The translations under genes were made by a program, and so were the position numbers. 64,000 nt of DNA from Tribonema minus (taxonomy: Eukaryota > Sar > Xanthophyceae > Tribonematales > Tribonemataceae), in assembly GCA_017506865.1 (NCBI GenBank), contig JAFCMP010000445.1, forward strand, positions 1,302,001 through 1,366,000. The letters run 5' to 3'. The notes beneath the pieces were generated by a model. The model was not told the origin of the DNA. It made no database searches and worked only from the letters and a program-made list of their open reading frames with translations. Below, in pieces: positions 44,716-56,049 of the stretch; the first letter of the stretch is position 1; each line of letters starts with the position of its first letter.

Positions 44716-47700
44716 ATGGGCGAGCAGGAGCAAGGGGCGGTTTTGCCAGATGCGTCTCCTGCCAGCAAGAACCGAGGCGCTGCCAACACCAGGTGCAGGA
44801 CTCGATTTTTTTGTCGCGTTCCGAGTGTGTTCATGTGTTTGGCACTCACCTGCGATGCTTATGTCGGATCAGTGCTGCAAGAGCAATTTTTGCCAAGAAT
44901 GGCCATTATGCTGCTGTTGCTGTCGTAAGATGAGAATCCTGCAAAGGCAAGCCACAAAAAGCTGGATGTTGCACTTCCCACTTCACGTCGTCCTGTGTGA
45001 TTGCGGTCGACCGTGCTCGTGCGATCTGTGATTTGCTTCAGCCGCTCGCGAGTCTGTGGACAATTTGATTTCTGCTGTTGTCAATGCACCCCACTCGGTA
45101 ACAAATGGCTCACTGTGCACCAGTGTTTGAGTACTTGAAGGCAGCTGACCTGCCATGGTGGCCATTGTGACAAAAAAGTAAGTTGCTGTGGTCGCCTCTC
45201 AATTGCATGGCGACATCCCAAAGATTGACGCTGACCCACATCCGGACCTACTGCTGCAGCGCACAGTGCAAACCAGTGCCGCAGCCTCTGCTCAATGCTC
45301 ATTTGCCACCACTTTCTGTTTTCATGGTCGCAGTCGAAGCAGCTGGTCGCATTCCATCAGCCACGCGGTGTCGGAGAGCGTCAACGCGCACCTGCGCGCG
45401 TACCGTATGACCATGGCAACGCTCATCATCGGAGGCGCTGCGGGCGTGGCATTTGTGGTGCACCGGCGAGGCGTGCGCGGCTTCAGGTCAGTGATCATCA
45501 GTGCTCATCAGTACCCAGCTTCATGCGGTGAGCGCTGCCTTGTGCCTCTGTCGTCAGTAAGGTTATACGAGATCGCGCCCCAGCTGGTATGTCAAAAACG
45601 CAAAAGTCGACAACTGATTTCAGTGCCCCCGCGTCCTGGACACGCAAAACAACAGATATACTGACTTGATGCCCCTGCGTCCGGGACACGCGAATCAACA
45701 AATATTCATGTATATGGCAGGAGGCGAACTTGTTCTTCACTTCATGGAGGAGGCACACTCCAAAAGTATATTTCACAAAGCCCAGGCTCATCACCAGAAC
45801 CATGCCATCAAGAGTACAAACTAGACGGCAGGGGACTTCTTGTGTTTGGCACTCCGTACACTATGGAAGACCCTTCGTACCTGCTCTTGCTGCGCTCCGC
45901 CATGAGAACCTCCACACTATCTACTGGCACCATGTACGGGTTCTGCTGATTCCAGCATACCACTTTCTGCTCTACACGCGCTGAAGGTCGCCGCTGGATC
46001 TGCCGGAAGGGTACTTTGTCAACCGCAGGCGCATAGGGGTGCGCGTGGTGGCAGCGGAGGGGCACGCGACCGACCGGAAGGATGGACTTCAGATGGTGAG
46101 GCTCAGACGTTTCGCGCCCAGCGCTCAGCTGTTCAGGTGGTATGTATGTATGCATTGCAGTACATACAGGTAGGGTGCGCGTGGTGGCAGCGGAGGGGCA
46201 TGCGACGGACCGGAAGGATGGACTTCAGATGGTGAGGCTCAGCCGTTTTGCACCCAGCGCTCAGCTGTTCAGATGGTATGTATGTATGTATTGCCATATA
46301 TGCAGATGGTGAGGCTCAGACACCCCCAGTAGCCAGCGCTCAACTGTTCAGAGTATGTATGCTGTTGCAAACTTCAAGGTATGCATGTATACTTCTGATG
46401 TATATCCTGTGTGAAGCGCATTTGGATTGGCTGTGCAAGTCTGCGAGGTTCTTTGGATGGCTGGTATGCCAGTTGTGCAGTCTGATTGCGTTTGCCGTAG
46501 AGTAGCGCATTGCTTCCTACATGAAGGGTAATGCTGCCTCTGATCATGGCAGAGGTTCCGCGATCTGCAAAGCTCTCGGGCACAAAGCGTTGTGCACCGT
46601 GTGCCGCCTTACTGTTTACAATCTGACACATGCCACAGTTGAATCCCGGCAGTATACAAGGCGCAACGTTGCTCCCTCGTATTTGATAAGCAGCGCGTCC
46701 ACACAGCTTACACACCTGGTTGTGTTGGCCCAGCAGTGATTAGCATGGTCAAGCAGTGATCAGCAATGAAGACAACCACGCGCAGGCGCTGGCACGGATG
46801 CAAACGCGCAAAACCGCATTCCTTATCCGCCGCAGGTGCCTTGCGGTGCAGAGCTCGCCTTGACTCTACTAGAGCTAAGGCTCACTCTGGCTTGACCCCA
46901 ACGTCTCGCAACTGTGGTCACCAACACTTTGCACCGCCGCAAGCACTGCGCTCCGCCGGTCGCTCTCAGCGGCAGAGAGCACACCGGCAAGTGCAGCACC
47001 CCTTCACAGTGCTGACAGCATGCTTTTGTTGTGCTAGCTCAGGATTGCCGAGTCACCTAAAGCAATGATCTGCCAAACAGCTCGCGAACAAAACTGCACT
47101 TCAACTAACGCAAGTGCAAACCTCAACTTGGGCATCTGCCCCTACTTGTGCAACAGCGCCATATCGCAACAGTTGCTGACTGCGTGCCTTTGTTGTACTG
47201 CTGCAGGTGACTCTCCGTCTGGAGCACTTCACGCCCGCGCGGCGGCTGCTGAGGCTGCTGCCCCACAAGCAGAACGAGCCCCACGTGGCCCCCACACAGG
47301 ACCCAGGGCAGCTGCTCCTGGTACGTTGTGTGTACTTTTTTTTCATTTCGCTACGCTGGGGGCGCGAGAAGCCCTCTCTTTGGATGTGCACTCAACGCAA
47401 CACTCATTTTCCGTAGAGAGACTCAAACGCAAACAGGCTTCCCCCTCTTCACATATATGTACTCCTTATGTACTCCTCATGTATAGCCTCCTCAGTGTTG
47501 GAAACTCCGGTTGTTGCGTCGGTGCTATTTGTGGCATGGCACACGTTGAAGTCCGGGTGGGCGTTTTTGAGCCTTGCGTTCCAGTATATGTTGGTGATCT
47601 GGGCCTCTGATCATGATACACAAAGGCATGCATGATGCAGCACCACAACCTTATGATTACTTTAATAGCCTGATGCAGCACCTTAACTTCATGATTATCC

Positions 47701-50700
47701 CCAATAGATCCAATAGATGCGCATACCCCCTAGTTGACGACTTGCTCCCAACAGCATTGACTTCAACTTATCAAGCTGAAGTACTCCTTCGTTCAGCGCA
47801 CCCGCTGATGGCGGCGCGCACAGCACCAATGACACCCTGTACCCCATCCACACGCTTGCGTGAGCACATCAGTTGAGCACTGCTGCATTGCGCCTGCTGG
47901 ACACACTGGCGGAACGCTTTCGCCACCGCGGCCACCGCCCCCCACAACGGCGTTGCACACCATGTTGGCGCACCGCCACGCAACACATCACTGCGTACGC
48001 ACCTGCCGCCTCGCACTCAGCCTCTTCACAACACCTGCCCTTATGGCCTGCTTCGATAGCCAGCGGACGGCACCTCCCGTCTGTCCTCTGTCTGAGCATC
48101 ACTGCAATCCCCCCAGCCCCCCCCCCCCCCTGCCGCAGGCACGGCCCCATCCACTCAGCGTCGTCACCCTTCCCTGCCTTTCCACCGTGCTTCAATCGCC
48201 AGCAGATAGCACCCACCTGCCTCTCCTCTCTCTGACCATCACCACTTCATTTTCCTCCTGTGCCGCAGGCATGGCTCCACACACAAATGATAAGGTCAAA
48301 CATGAAATTTAAACTTGAACTTAAATGGGAAGTTCGAGGTGACCGTATACTACGTATGTGTACTTCTACAAGCTTATCAGGGCGGTGTATGTATATCACG
48401 AACGTATGACATAGAGCCGACCGTATCTGTCAACCCTGCCCGTCTCTTCTGTCTCTGAGCATCACCACTTCGGTTTCCCCCTCCCCCTTCTTCCGCAGGC
48501 ACGGCTCCACGGCATCGCCTGCACGCAGGACGGCCACCGCCCTGCACCCGCACTCAGCGTCTTCGTTACACCTGCCCGTCTGACCTGCTTCGGTAGCCAG
48601 CGGATGGTACCCCCCGTCTCTCCTCTCTCTGAGCATCACCACTTCGTTTTCCCCTCCCCCCTTCTGCCGCAGGCACGGCTCCACGGCGTCGCCTGCGCGC
48701 CAGACGTTCATCACACCTGTCCTTCTAGCCTGATTCAATAGCCATTGGCCAGCATCATCTGCCTCTCCTCTCTCTTAGCATCACCGCCATTTTCGTTGTT
48801 TCGTCTGCCGCAGGCGCGGGTCCATGGCGTCGCCTGCACGCCAGACGGCCTGCGCTGGCTGCTCGAGCACGTGGCGGTTTCGCACGCCACGGGCGTGACC
48901 GCCACCGCGGAACTGCTGTACCGGCAGCGCTGGCGCAGCGCGTGTGCTGCGGCGGGCGCTGCGGACGGTGACGGCGGAGGCGCTGGGGAAGCTGGCAGCA
49001 GCGGCGGCGGCAGCGGTGGCGGCGGCGGCAGCAGCGGCGGCAGCGGCGGCGGCAGCGGTGGCGGCGGCGGCAGCGATGACGGGTTGGCAGCGCTGCGGTG
49101 GGGGAGCGGCGACGGAGGTGCGCGTGGCGTGCACAGAACTGCTTCAAATTTAAAGTTGTCAAGTACATGACGATGCTGATTGCAGTCGCCGTCGCAAAGT
49201 GCGCATGCAGAATAAAGCGACTATGATGGCTGCGGGCGGGAGAGTGGGCCGCAGTAGCGACGGCACCTTGGGCGGGGCGGGCGGCGGTTTCAAGTTGATG
49301 TGATGATCGTTGTGACAGCCGCGTATCTTGTGCCATTGCAGCGCTGCCGTGCCGCGCCTGTGAGAGTCGAGATCGTGCTCTGCTGCTACTTAAGGTTAGG
49401 GTTAGGGTTATTGTAGGGTTGACGATGCCGCGGTGGATCAGTGGCGGTAGCCATGGCGGTAGCCATGGTGATGGTTTGGGCGCACGTGTGCTGCCATTGC
49501 GGCGACACTGCGGCCAGCAACAGCGCATACAGATCATTGTGGAAGTTTATCGTGCAAGTGCACTCTACACAGGCATTGCATGGACACGCAGGGCCCCCAG
49601 CAGCGTGTGATGGCATCACAGCATGCTGGCCAGCACAACTAAAACCACTCACACCTTGCAAGCACCATCGTCACAGCTTATGTAGGTTTACACAACTCAT
49701 CTGGTGCACGGTGGATTGCTGATGGTACTGGCTGGTCTCGATTGCCGCTGACGTGTCTGCGTAATTATTCAAAAATACATGTCACACCTCCATATATTGC
49801 ACTTCAACTATTTTTTGGGGGTCTGATCCTTGCCGTAACCGTTATCTCTTGACACCCCGTCTGATTCCACAGTACCATCTCTCTGCAGCGGCGGCAGCGC
49901 ATTGCCACACACAATGTTGAAATTAGTATGTGTCTACAAGCAGCACTGCTAGCTCTCTTGCATCCGAGCGACCACACCACCTGAGCCGAGAGCGACACTG
50001 CACGCCTGCTGCCCGCAGACCTGAACGCGTCCGCAGCTGCGGCGGCAACGGCGCAGCCCCCCCTGGACTCGGATGATGTGCTCGCCGTGAACCTTCGCTA
50101 CTGGGACAAGCGCGCCCTGCCGTTTGGCATTGGCGGCTACTGGTGGGCTTGGCCGCATGACGCTGGGATCCATCTCATCAAGCAGGGGCTGGCCAGGTGC
50201 GTCACTTGTTGTAGTTCGTGAATTCATGTCTATGTTCGCTGGTGAATGAATGCTCGGCGTGGCCGCATGACGCTGGGATCCATCTCATCAAGCAGGGGCT
50301 GGCCAGGTGCGTCATGCGTCGTGGTTCATGAATTCGTGGCTGTGTTTGCTGGTGAATGAATGGTGGGCGTGGCCGCATGACGCTGGGATCCATCTCATCA
50401 AGCAGGGGCTGGCCAGGTGCGTCGTGCGTTGTAGTTCATGAATTCATGTCTATGTTCATTGGTGAACAAATGGTGTGCGTGGCCGCATGACGCTGGGATC
50501 CATCTCATCAAGCAGGGGCTGGCCAGGTGCGTCATGCGTTGTAGTTGACGAATTCGTGTCCATGTTCGCTGGTGAACAAATGGTGGACGTGGCCGCATGA
50601 CGCTGGGATCCATCTCATCAAGCAGGGGCTGGCCAGGTACATAAATGTTTTGTGCAGTGTTGTTCATGAATTCATGTCCATGGTCACCGGTGAATGAATG

Positions 50701-53700
50701 GTTATAGTTCGTGAATTCATGTCCCAGCTGATGTGTGCAGTGCGCGGGGTACCAATAGCAAAAGCATTCAGCAGGCAGGCCTGGTATATGATATCACGTT
50801 TTGAGTTGTGATTGTTACCAAGTCAATTGAGGCGTACATGCAGCGGTCGGCATGCTTACAAAGGTAGGAACTGGCGAGTACGAGCGATACTGGGGGGTCA
50901 GCAGCCTGCCATTTGGCACTGCAGCTAGCGATGAGCCGTGCATAAGTTGTTCAGGCACCTGTACGGGCAGTTGTGATGCACACAAACATAATCCTAAGTG
51001 ACTCTAGCAGGTCAGCTGACTTGATGTTGAGGTGCATGACTAGGCAGGACCGGTACTTGTGCATTGGGTACTTACCTACGCCAGTTCAGTCCGGGATCAA
51101 GCGCCATCAGGCAGGAGATATGGTGTGTGTGACTGGAGGCGTGCACTGGCTAGCGTAGTGCACCATCCTCCAGGCGTAGCCTACTTCATGTAACGGCAGC
51201 TGAATAAATTCCCTTAAGTGCATGTATGAAGGGCATGCAGGAAAACGCCGTTCATTTGTTTATAGAAGTAGCAGGCCTAAGCACGCCAGCTCACAGGAAT
51301 GCGGAGCCTCGGGTTGAAGCGCAATGCATATGACCTCAAGTGCATCCAGAGCATCATGACAGGGATGTCATTCTAGACAACAGCCACTGCTGGTTGAACT
51401 CTCTTGCAAGTTTAACATAAGCACTGAAGCGCCCATGCAGTACTGCCCTTACATGTAGCGGCCTGATATCGCGTAATTCTGAATAAGACAACGTTCACTT
51501 GGCTGATCTGAAGTGTGTGGCCGCAGTACATATCGCCACACCATCTCCCTGATGTCACAACCTGGATGCACTGTAACACCGATGATGTCAGTTCTTGGTT
51601 TTCCACTCGACTGTCACGTTTGCGCTTTGCAGTCAATCAGATCTGCCGGCAGACTGCTGACCCTGATAGGCAACGCACATGCCGATGGGCGCGTGCCTCG
51701 CAATGGTGCGCCTTGAAGTTTGATGTTGACTGTAGTCACTACTTGATGTGTACTGTCCCTGGCGCGCACGAGCTTCGCGCACAATGCAGGACCCTAAGCA
51801 GCGGCGCTTGACATGGACAACAATACTTTACTTTCTGGTGCTGAAGGTGCATCGCAGCAGCGGGGCTGATGTAATGCTGCTGTGGCGCGCTGCAGACCTG
51901 CCGCGGAAGCGGGAGACGACGCGCTTGCGGATGAAACCGCCTTTGACGGCAGGCAGCGGTGGCCGTTTCTGCCACTGGCTACGCGGCAGGTACGCCGGCA
52001 AGCTCTGAGCACTGCTGCATGACTCGGTGGAAGCTGGCATCCACACACATCGAAAGAATGCATTCGCAGTATTTCATAAGTGACTTACAATGTACCATGC
52101 ACATGTTTCTGAGTATATATGTATATATATATATTGCTGCCGCTATGCAGACTCAACAAGCTACGTCAAGAGAATCACGGTATTAACATTATACTACAAG
52201 TTTTCCCAGCAAGCAAGAAGCTCAAAGTCTTTTACGTCAAGCTACTGAAGGATTATCTTGAGCGATTGCTGCATCAGAAGCTTTTATTATCCCAAAATCC
52301 TACGAAATTTTTCATTGATTGCTTCAATTTTGTTTAGGTTTGAAGCTTTCAAGTTCAAGTGTTTTAAATGGCAATTTTAATATCTTGAATATCAAAAGAA
52401 TATATGTTAATATCGCTTTTTTGTTAGCTTGTTCGCATTTTTCTCATATTTTTCTCATGCACACAAGAGCATCGGTCTGTTTGGTATTCAAAATTAAACG
52501 TGTAATTCCAACAAATTAAACGTGTAATTCCAACGTAGAAGAATTCAGAGATAAACTAGATTTTAAAAGTCGCTTTTTAAAAAAATATTATTTTCAGATT
52601 TTAAAATTGAGGATTAAGTTTTAATGGTTTGAAAAGGTACGCTTCCTAAAAACTGTCTAGAACATACATTGTTGACAAAAACAGGTCTCAAAGAATCAAA
52701 AGTTATCAAATAGAAACTCTAGACCGGCAGGTGCAAAAACAGCATCAACATTTTTTTATTTCAAAATCAACCTTCCATCAGGCGCCTCTCTGGATTATTA
52801 TACATTAACAAAAAGTTCCACTTCTGGGGCTTTTATTATTTTTCTGTCTTTGACTGCCCAGAAATAATCAGTAGGCTGGGTTTCTGATTGAACTTTCTAA
52901 TGAAAACTTTGGCTTTCGTTTCTATTGTCGTTCGATTGATAAATTTTGTAGATGTTGCCTCGTGCCTGTTTAAGAATGAGTCGGCGAGGAAATGATATTG
53001 AAGTTGGAGGGTCACAGAGAATCATTGATACTGAAGGTCAAGGTCGCGTTGAAATGATTAAAAAAAAAGCGCTCTGCAACTGAGGAAGATGAAGTGCTGC
53101 TTTTCCTCCATCATCATCTCTGGGTAAGCGAGCCGACCAAGGTTTAGGAGTAGGCAGCTAAATAATCAAATGAGAGAATGCTACGTCGACCATGCCTCAC
53201 TACCCAGTGCCTGCAAATGACTGGCGCCACAAATAATTCTGCAGCTTTGCCCGATGCAACTGCAGGCGCTTGCTTGCAGGGAGTGCACCACCATCCCATG
53301 CCAGCACGAGCTTCAACCATGCATATGCATTCGTCAGCACACTGTCGGCGCTACATGAACAAAATGTTGCACTTCTGGGGCTTTTATTATTTTTTCTGTC
53401 TTTGACTGCCCAGAAATAATCAGTAGGCTGGGTTTCTGATTGAACTTTCTAATGAAAACTTTGGCTTTCGTTTCCATTGTCGTTCGATTGACAAATTTTG
53501 TAGATCTTGCCTCGTGCCTGTTGAAGAATGAGTCGGCGAGGAAATGATATTGAAGTTGGAGGGTCACAGAGAATCATTGATACTGAAGGTCAAGGTCGCG
53601 TTGAAACGATTAAAAAAAAAAGCGCTCTGCAACTGAGGAAGATGAAGTGCAGCTTTTCCTCCATCATCATCTCTGGGTACGCGAGCCGACCAAGGTTTAG

Positions 53701-55430
53701 GAGTAGGCAGCTAAATATTCAAATGAGAGAATGCTACGTCAACCATGCCTCACTACTCAGTGCCTGCAAATGACTGGCGCCACAAATAATTCTGCAGCTT
53801 TGCCCGATGCAACTGCAGGCGCTTGCTTGCAGGGAGTGCACCACCATCCCATGCCAGCACGATCTTCAACCATGCACATGCATTCGTCAGCACACTGTCG
53901 GCGCTACATGAACAAAATGTTGCACTTCTGGGGCTTTTATTATTTTTTCTGTCTTTGACTGCCCAGAAATAGTCAGTAGGCTGGGTTTCTGATTGAACTT
54001 TCTAATGAAAACTTCGGCTTTCGTTTCTATTGTCGTTCGATTGACAAATTTTGTAGACCTTGCCTCGTGCCTGTTGAAGAATGAGTCGGCGAGGAAATGA
54101 TATTAAAGTTGGAGGGTCACAGAGAATCATTGATACTGAAGGTCAAGGTCGCGTTGAAATGATTAAAAAAAAAAAAGCTCTGCAACTGAGGAAGATGAAG
54201 TGCAGCTTTTCCTCCATCATCATCTCTGGGTAAGCGAGCCGACCAAGGTTTAGGAGTAGGCATCTAAATATTCAAATGAGAGAATGCTACGTCAACCATG
54301 CCTCACTACTCAGTGCCTGCAAATGACTGGCGCCACAAATAATTCTGCAGCTTTGCCCGATGCAACTGCAGGCGCTTGCTTGCAGGGAGTGCACCACCAT
54401 CCCATGCCAGCACGAGCTTCAACCATGCACATGCATTCGTCAGCACACTGTCGGCGCTTCATGAACAAAAAATTGCACTTCTGGGGCTTTTATTATTTTT
54501 TCTGTCTTTGACTGCCCAGGAATAATCAGTAGGCTGGGTTTCTGATTGAACTCTCTAATGAAAACTTCGGCTTTCGTTTCTATTGTCGTTTGATTGACAA
54601 ATATTGTAGATCTTGCCTCGTGCCTGTTGAAGAATGAGTCGGCGAGGAAATGATATTGAAGTTGGAGGGTCACAGAGAATCATTGATACTGAAGGTCAAG
54701 GTCGCGTTGAAATGATTAAAAAAAAAAGCGCTCTGCAACTGAGGAAGATGAAGTGCAGCTTTTCCTCCATCATCATCTCTGGGTACGCGAGCCGACCAAG
54801 GTTTAGGAGTAGGCAGCTAAATATTCAAATGAGAAAATGCTACGTCAACCATGCCTCACTACTCAGTGCCTGCAAATGACTGGCGCCACAAATAATTCTG
54901 CAGCTTTGCCCGATGCAACTGCAGGCGCTTGCTTGCAGGGAGTGCACCACCATCCCATGCCAGCACGAGCTTCAACCATGCACATGCATTCGTCAGCACA
55001 CTGTCGGCGCTGCTGCTGCGCGACGCTGCGCAACACACAATTCGCCACGCTCAAACCAAAGTATTTGCCACTTGTTGAACGCCAGTGGGGATCATTGCTA
55101 GGTTCCCACCAAGAGCTCCGTGCAGCTCGCTCCCCCTGAGCCGATGCCTCACCTTTTGCGCGCACACTCTCTAACCTTAACCCTAACCCTGACTTCAACT
55201 TTACCGTGCAGGAGCTGCAGCGGGACGCGGAGGCGCGCTGCAGAGCCGAAACCGTTGCGCGTCGGCACTTCAACGGTCTGTGGGCGCGCAGCGACGAGCA
55301 GGGAGTTGAAGATGGAGGCGCGCACATGCGCGCCGCCGCGCTGGCGGGCAACGCCGCGGCTGCCGCAAAGCTTGCGGGGGGCGCTCTGAATGTGGTGAGG
55401 GGGTGGTGGCAGCGGCTGCGCAGGCGGTGA
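44716..55430 (+). CDS. C3orf33-like protein (membrane anchor plus SNase-like fold), eight exons
   Basis: Exons are 44716-44792, 45334-45486, 45987-46095, 47207-47320, 48814-49117, 50019-50196, 51896-51989 and 55212-55430. All phases agree, giving 415 residues. Exon 2 has AHLRAY, then a membrane segment (MATLIIGGAAGVAFVVHRRG). Then come SPLDLPEGYFVNRRRIGVRV, VTLRLEHFTPARRLLRLLP, ARVHGVACTPDGLRWLLEH, a Gly/Ser linker, VLAVNLRYWDK, and WPHDAGIHLIKQGLAR. The last exon has ELQRDAEARCRAETVARRHF followed by NGLW, the classic AE..AR....GLW tail of staphylococcal-nuclease-like proteins, and ends WWQRLRRR. This order matches the C3orf33 family of animals and protists. Catalytic residues of true nucleases are not evident. 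Exon 1 (MGEQEQGAVLP) is the least sure. Introns carry extensive junction duplications. Confidence 0.85.
46096..46345 (+). repeat. Tandem copies of the exon 3 donor end
   Basis: The last 58 bp of exon 3 of the C3orf33-like gene and the next 78 bp of intron recur at an offset of 136 bp (46174-46300), with a shorter third piece at 46301-46345. The exon part of the full copy differs at two bases, both synonymous (His CAC to CAT, Thr ACC to ACG). Confidence 0.85.
48060..48720 (+). repeat. Four decoy copies of the exon 5 acceptor
   Basis: The pyrimidine tract, CAG and first bases of exon 5 (true acceptor 48813/48814) are repeated upstream near 48137, 48268, 48498 and 48671. All have TCTGAGCATCAC or close, then a C/T-rich tract, TGCCGCAG and GCACGGCTCCA or close. 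The copies at 48498 and 48671 still read ARLHGIACTQDG and ARLHGVACAPD, against ARVHGVACTPDG in the exon. Confidence 0.85.
48968..49077 (+). repeat. GGC/AGC-rich coding repeat (Gly-Ser linker)
   Basis: Within exon 5 of the C3orf33-like gene a low-complexity stretch encodes about 30 Gly/Ser residues. It interrupts the SNase-like fold between two conserved segments and is probably a flexible loop. Confidence 0.85.
49392..49411 (+). repeat. Intronic telomere-like repeat
   Basis: About three TTAGGG units lie in intron 5 of the C3orf33-like gene. Confidence 0.85.
50148..50720 (+). repeat. 110-bp array built from the exon 6 donor, five units
   Basis: The units start at 50148 (the real exon end), 50258, 50368, 50478 and 50588, exactly 110 bp apart, with a short remnant after 50698. 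Each has about 47 bp of exon 6 (GGCCGCATGACGCTGGGATC through GGGGCTGGCCAG) plus the donor and about 60 bp of intron. The exon part is identical in all five, while the intron parts differ from each other at roughly one base in five. Four units keep GTGCGTC as donor; the fifth has GTACAT. Confidence 0.95.
52100..52810. other. AT-rich intron segment
   Basis: This part of intron 7 of the C3orf33-like gene is clearly more AT-rich than its surroundings and leads into the 553-bp array. Short ORFs exist, but none is recognisable. It may be an inserted element of unknown type. Confidence 0.5.
52811..55013 (+). repeat. 553-bp tandem array, about four units
   Basis: The units repeat with a period of exactly 553 bp (for example the string starting ATGCTACGTC at 53178, 53731, 54284 and 54837) and are about 97% identical. 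Each has an AT-rich half and a GC-richer half that looks like ordinary intron. Two complete units carry the full plus-strand ORF (SRRGNDIEVGGSQRIID, then TEGQGRVE.IKKK); in the others it is shifted by the length of an A run. The array lies in the last intron of the C3orf33-like gene. Confidence 0.92.
55171..55190 (-). repeat. Intronic telomere-like repeat next to an acceptor
   Basis: CTAACCTTAACCCTAACCCT lies 22 bp upstream of the exon 8 acceptor of the C3orf33-like gene, in the position of the pyrimidine tract. Confidence 0.85.
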
Positions 55431-56009
55431 CGGCAGCGACTGCGGGGGCAGCAACCGTGCCGCAGGCGCTGGGGGCTGGCGGCACTGTGTGGAGCTGCAG
55501 GCTTGTACCAAGAGCGACCGTCATGGGCTGCGCCAGATCCGTTGAGCCGTCCTGTGAACAGGCAGAAGCAGAGATGGCAATCCCAGGAGCGAACAGCTTC
55601 AGCATGAGCAGCATTGTTACCGTTGGTAATCATGTGGTGCTTGAAGAAAGAAAGGCTGTTTAGCGGCAGCAGTTGCAGCCGCCAAGCTGTGATCTGCGAG
55701 GATGTTTAGGTGCAACTGGTCTGCTGCGTGACACTGTGTGCATGTGGCGGCCGGATGGCAGCAGCTGTTGCGGTGGTCCCAAGACAGCGGCGGCAGCAAC
55801 AGCATTGGCAGCAGCAGCACGTGCAGCAGCTCTGTCCCACTGGTTCTGGTGCTTGGCTGGTAGCGGCACAGTGTGCGCCAGGTTGAGCGTGGTTTAAAGC
55901 TGCAAGCTGTGTCTGCTGGAAGTACAAGTTCATGCGTACTAACTACGGCGTGCCGCAGCTGGACGGTTATAAGCATTGGAGCACTCACACACAGTATCGG
56001 CATAGACGG

Positions 56010-56049
<40 letters not shown>

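Noticed and set aside
48755-49537. 260-codon minus-strand ORF, Arg/His-rich
   Set aside because: It is the reverse of the Gly/Ser-coding exon 5 of the C3orf33-like gene.
50148-50720. CRISPR-like array of identical repeats and variable spacers
   Set aside because: The repeats are the end of a coding exon with its splice donor, the spacers are related to each other, and the genome is eukaryotic.
54863-55633. 256-codon minus-strand ORF
   Set aside because: It spans the end of the 553-bp array and the reverse of the last exon of the C3orf33-like gene; no domain.
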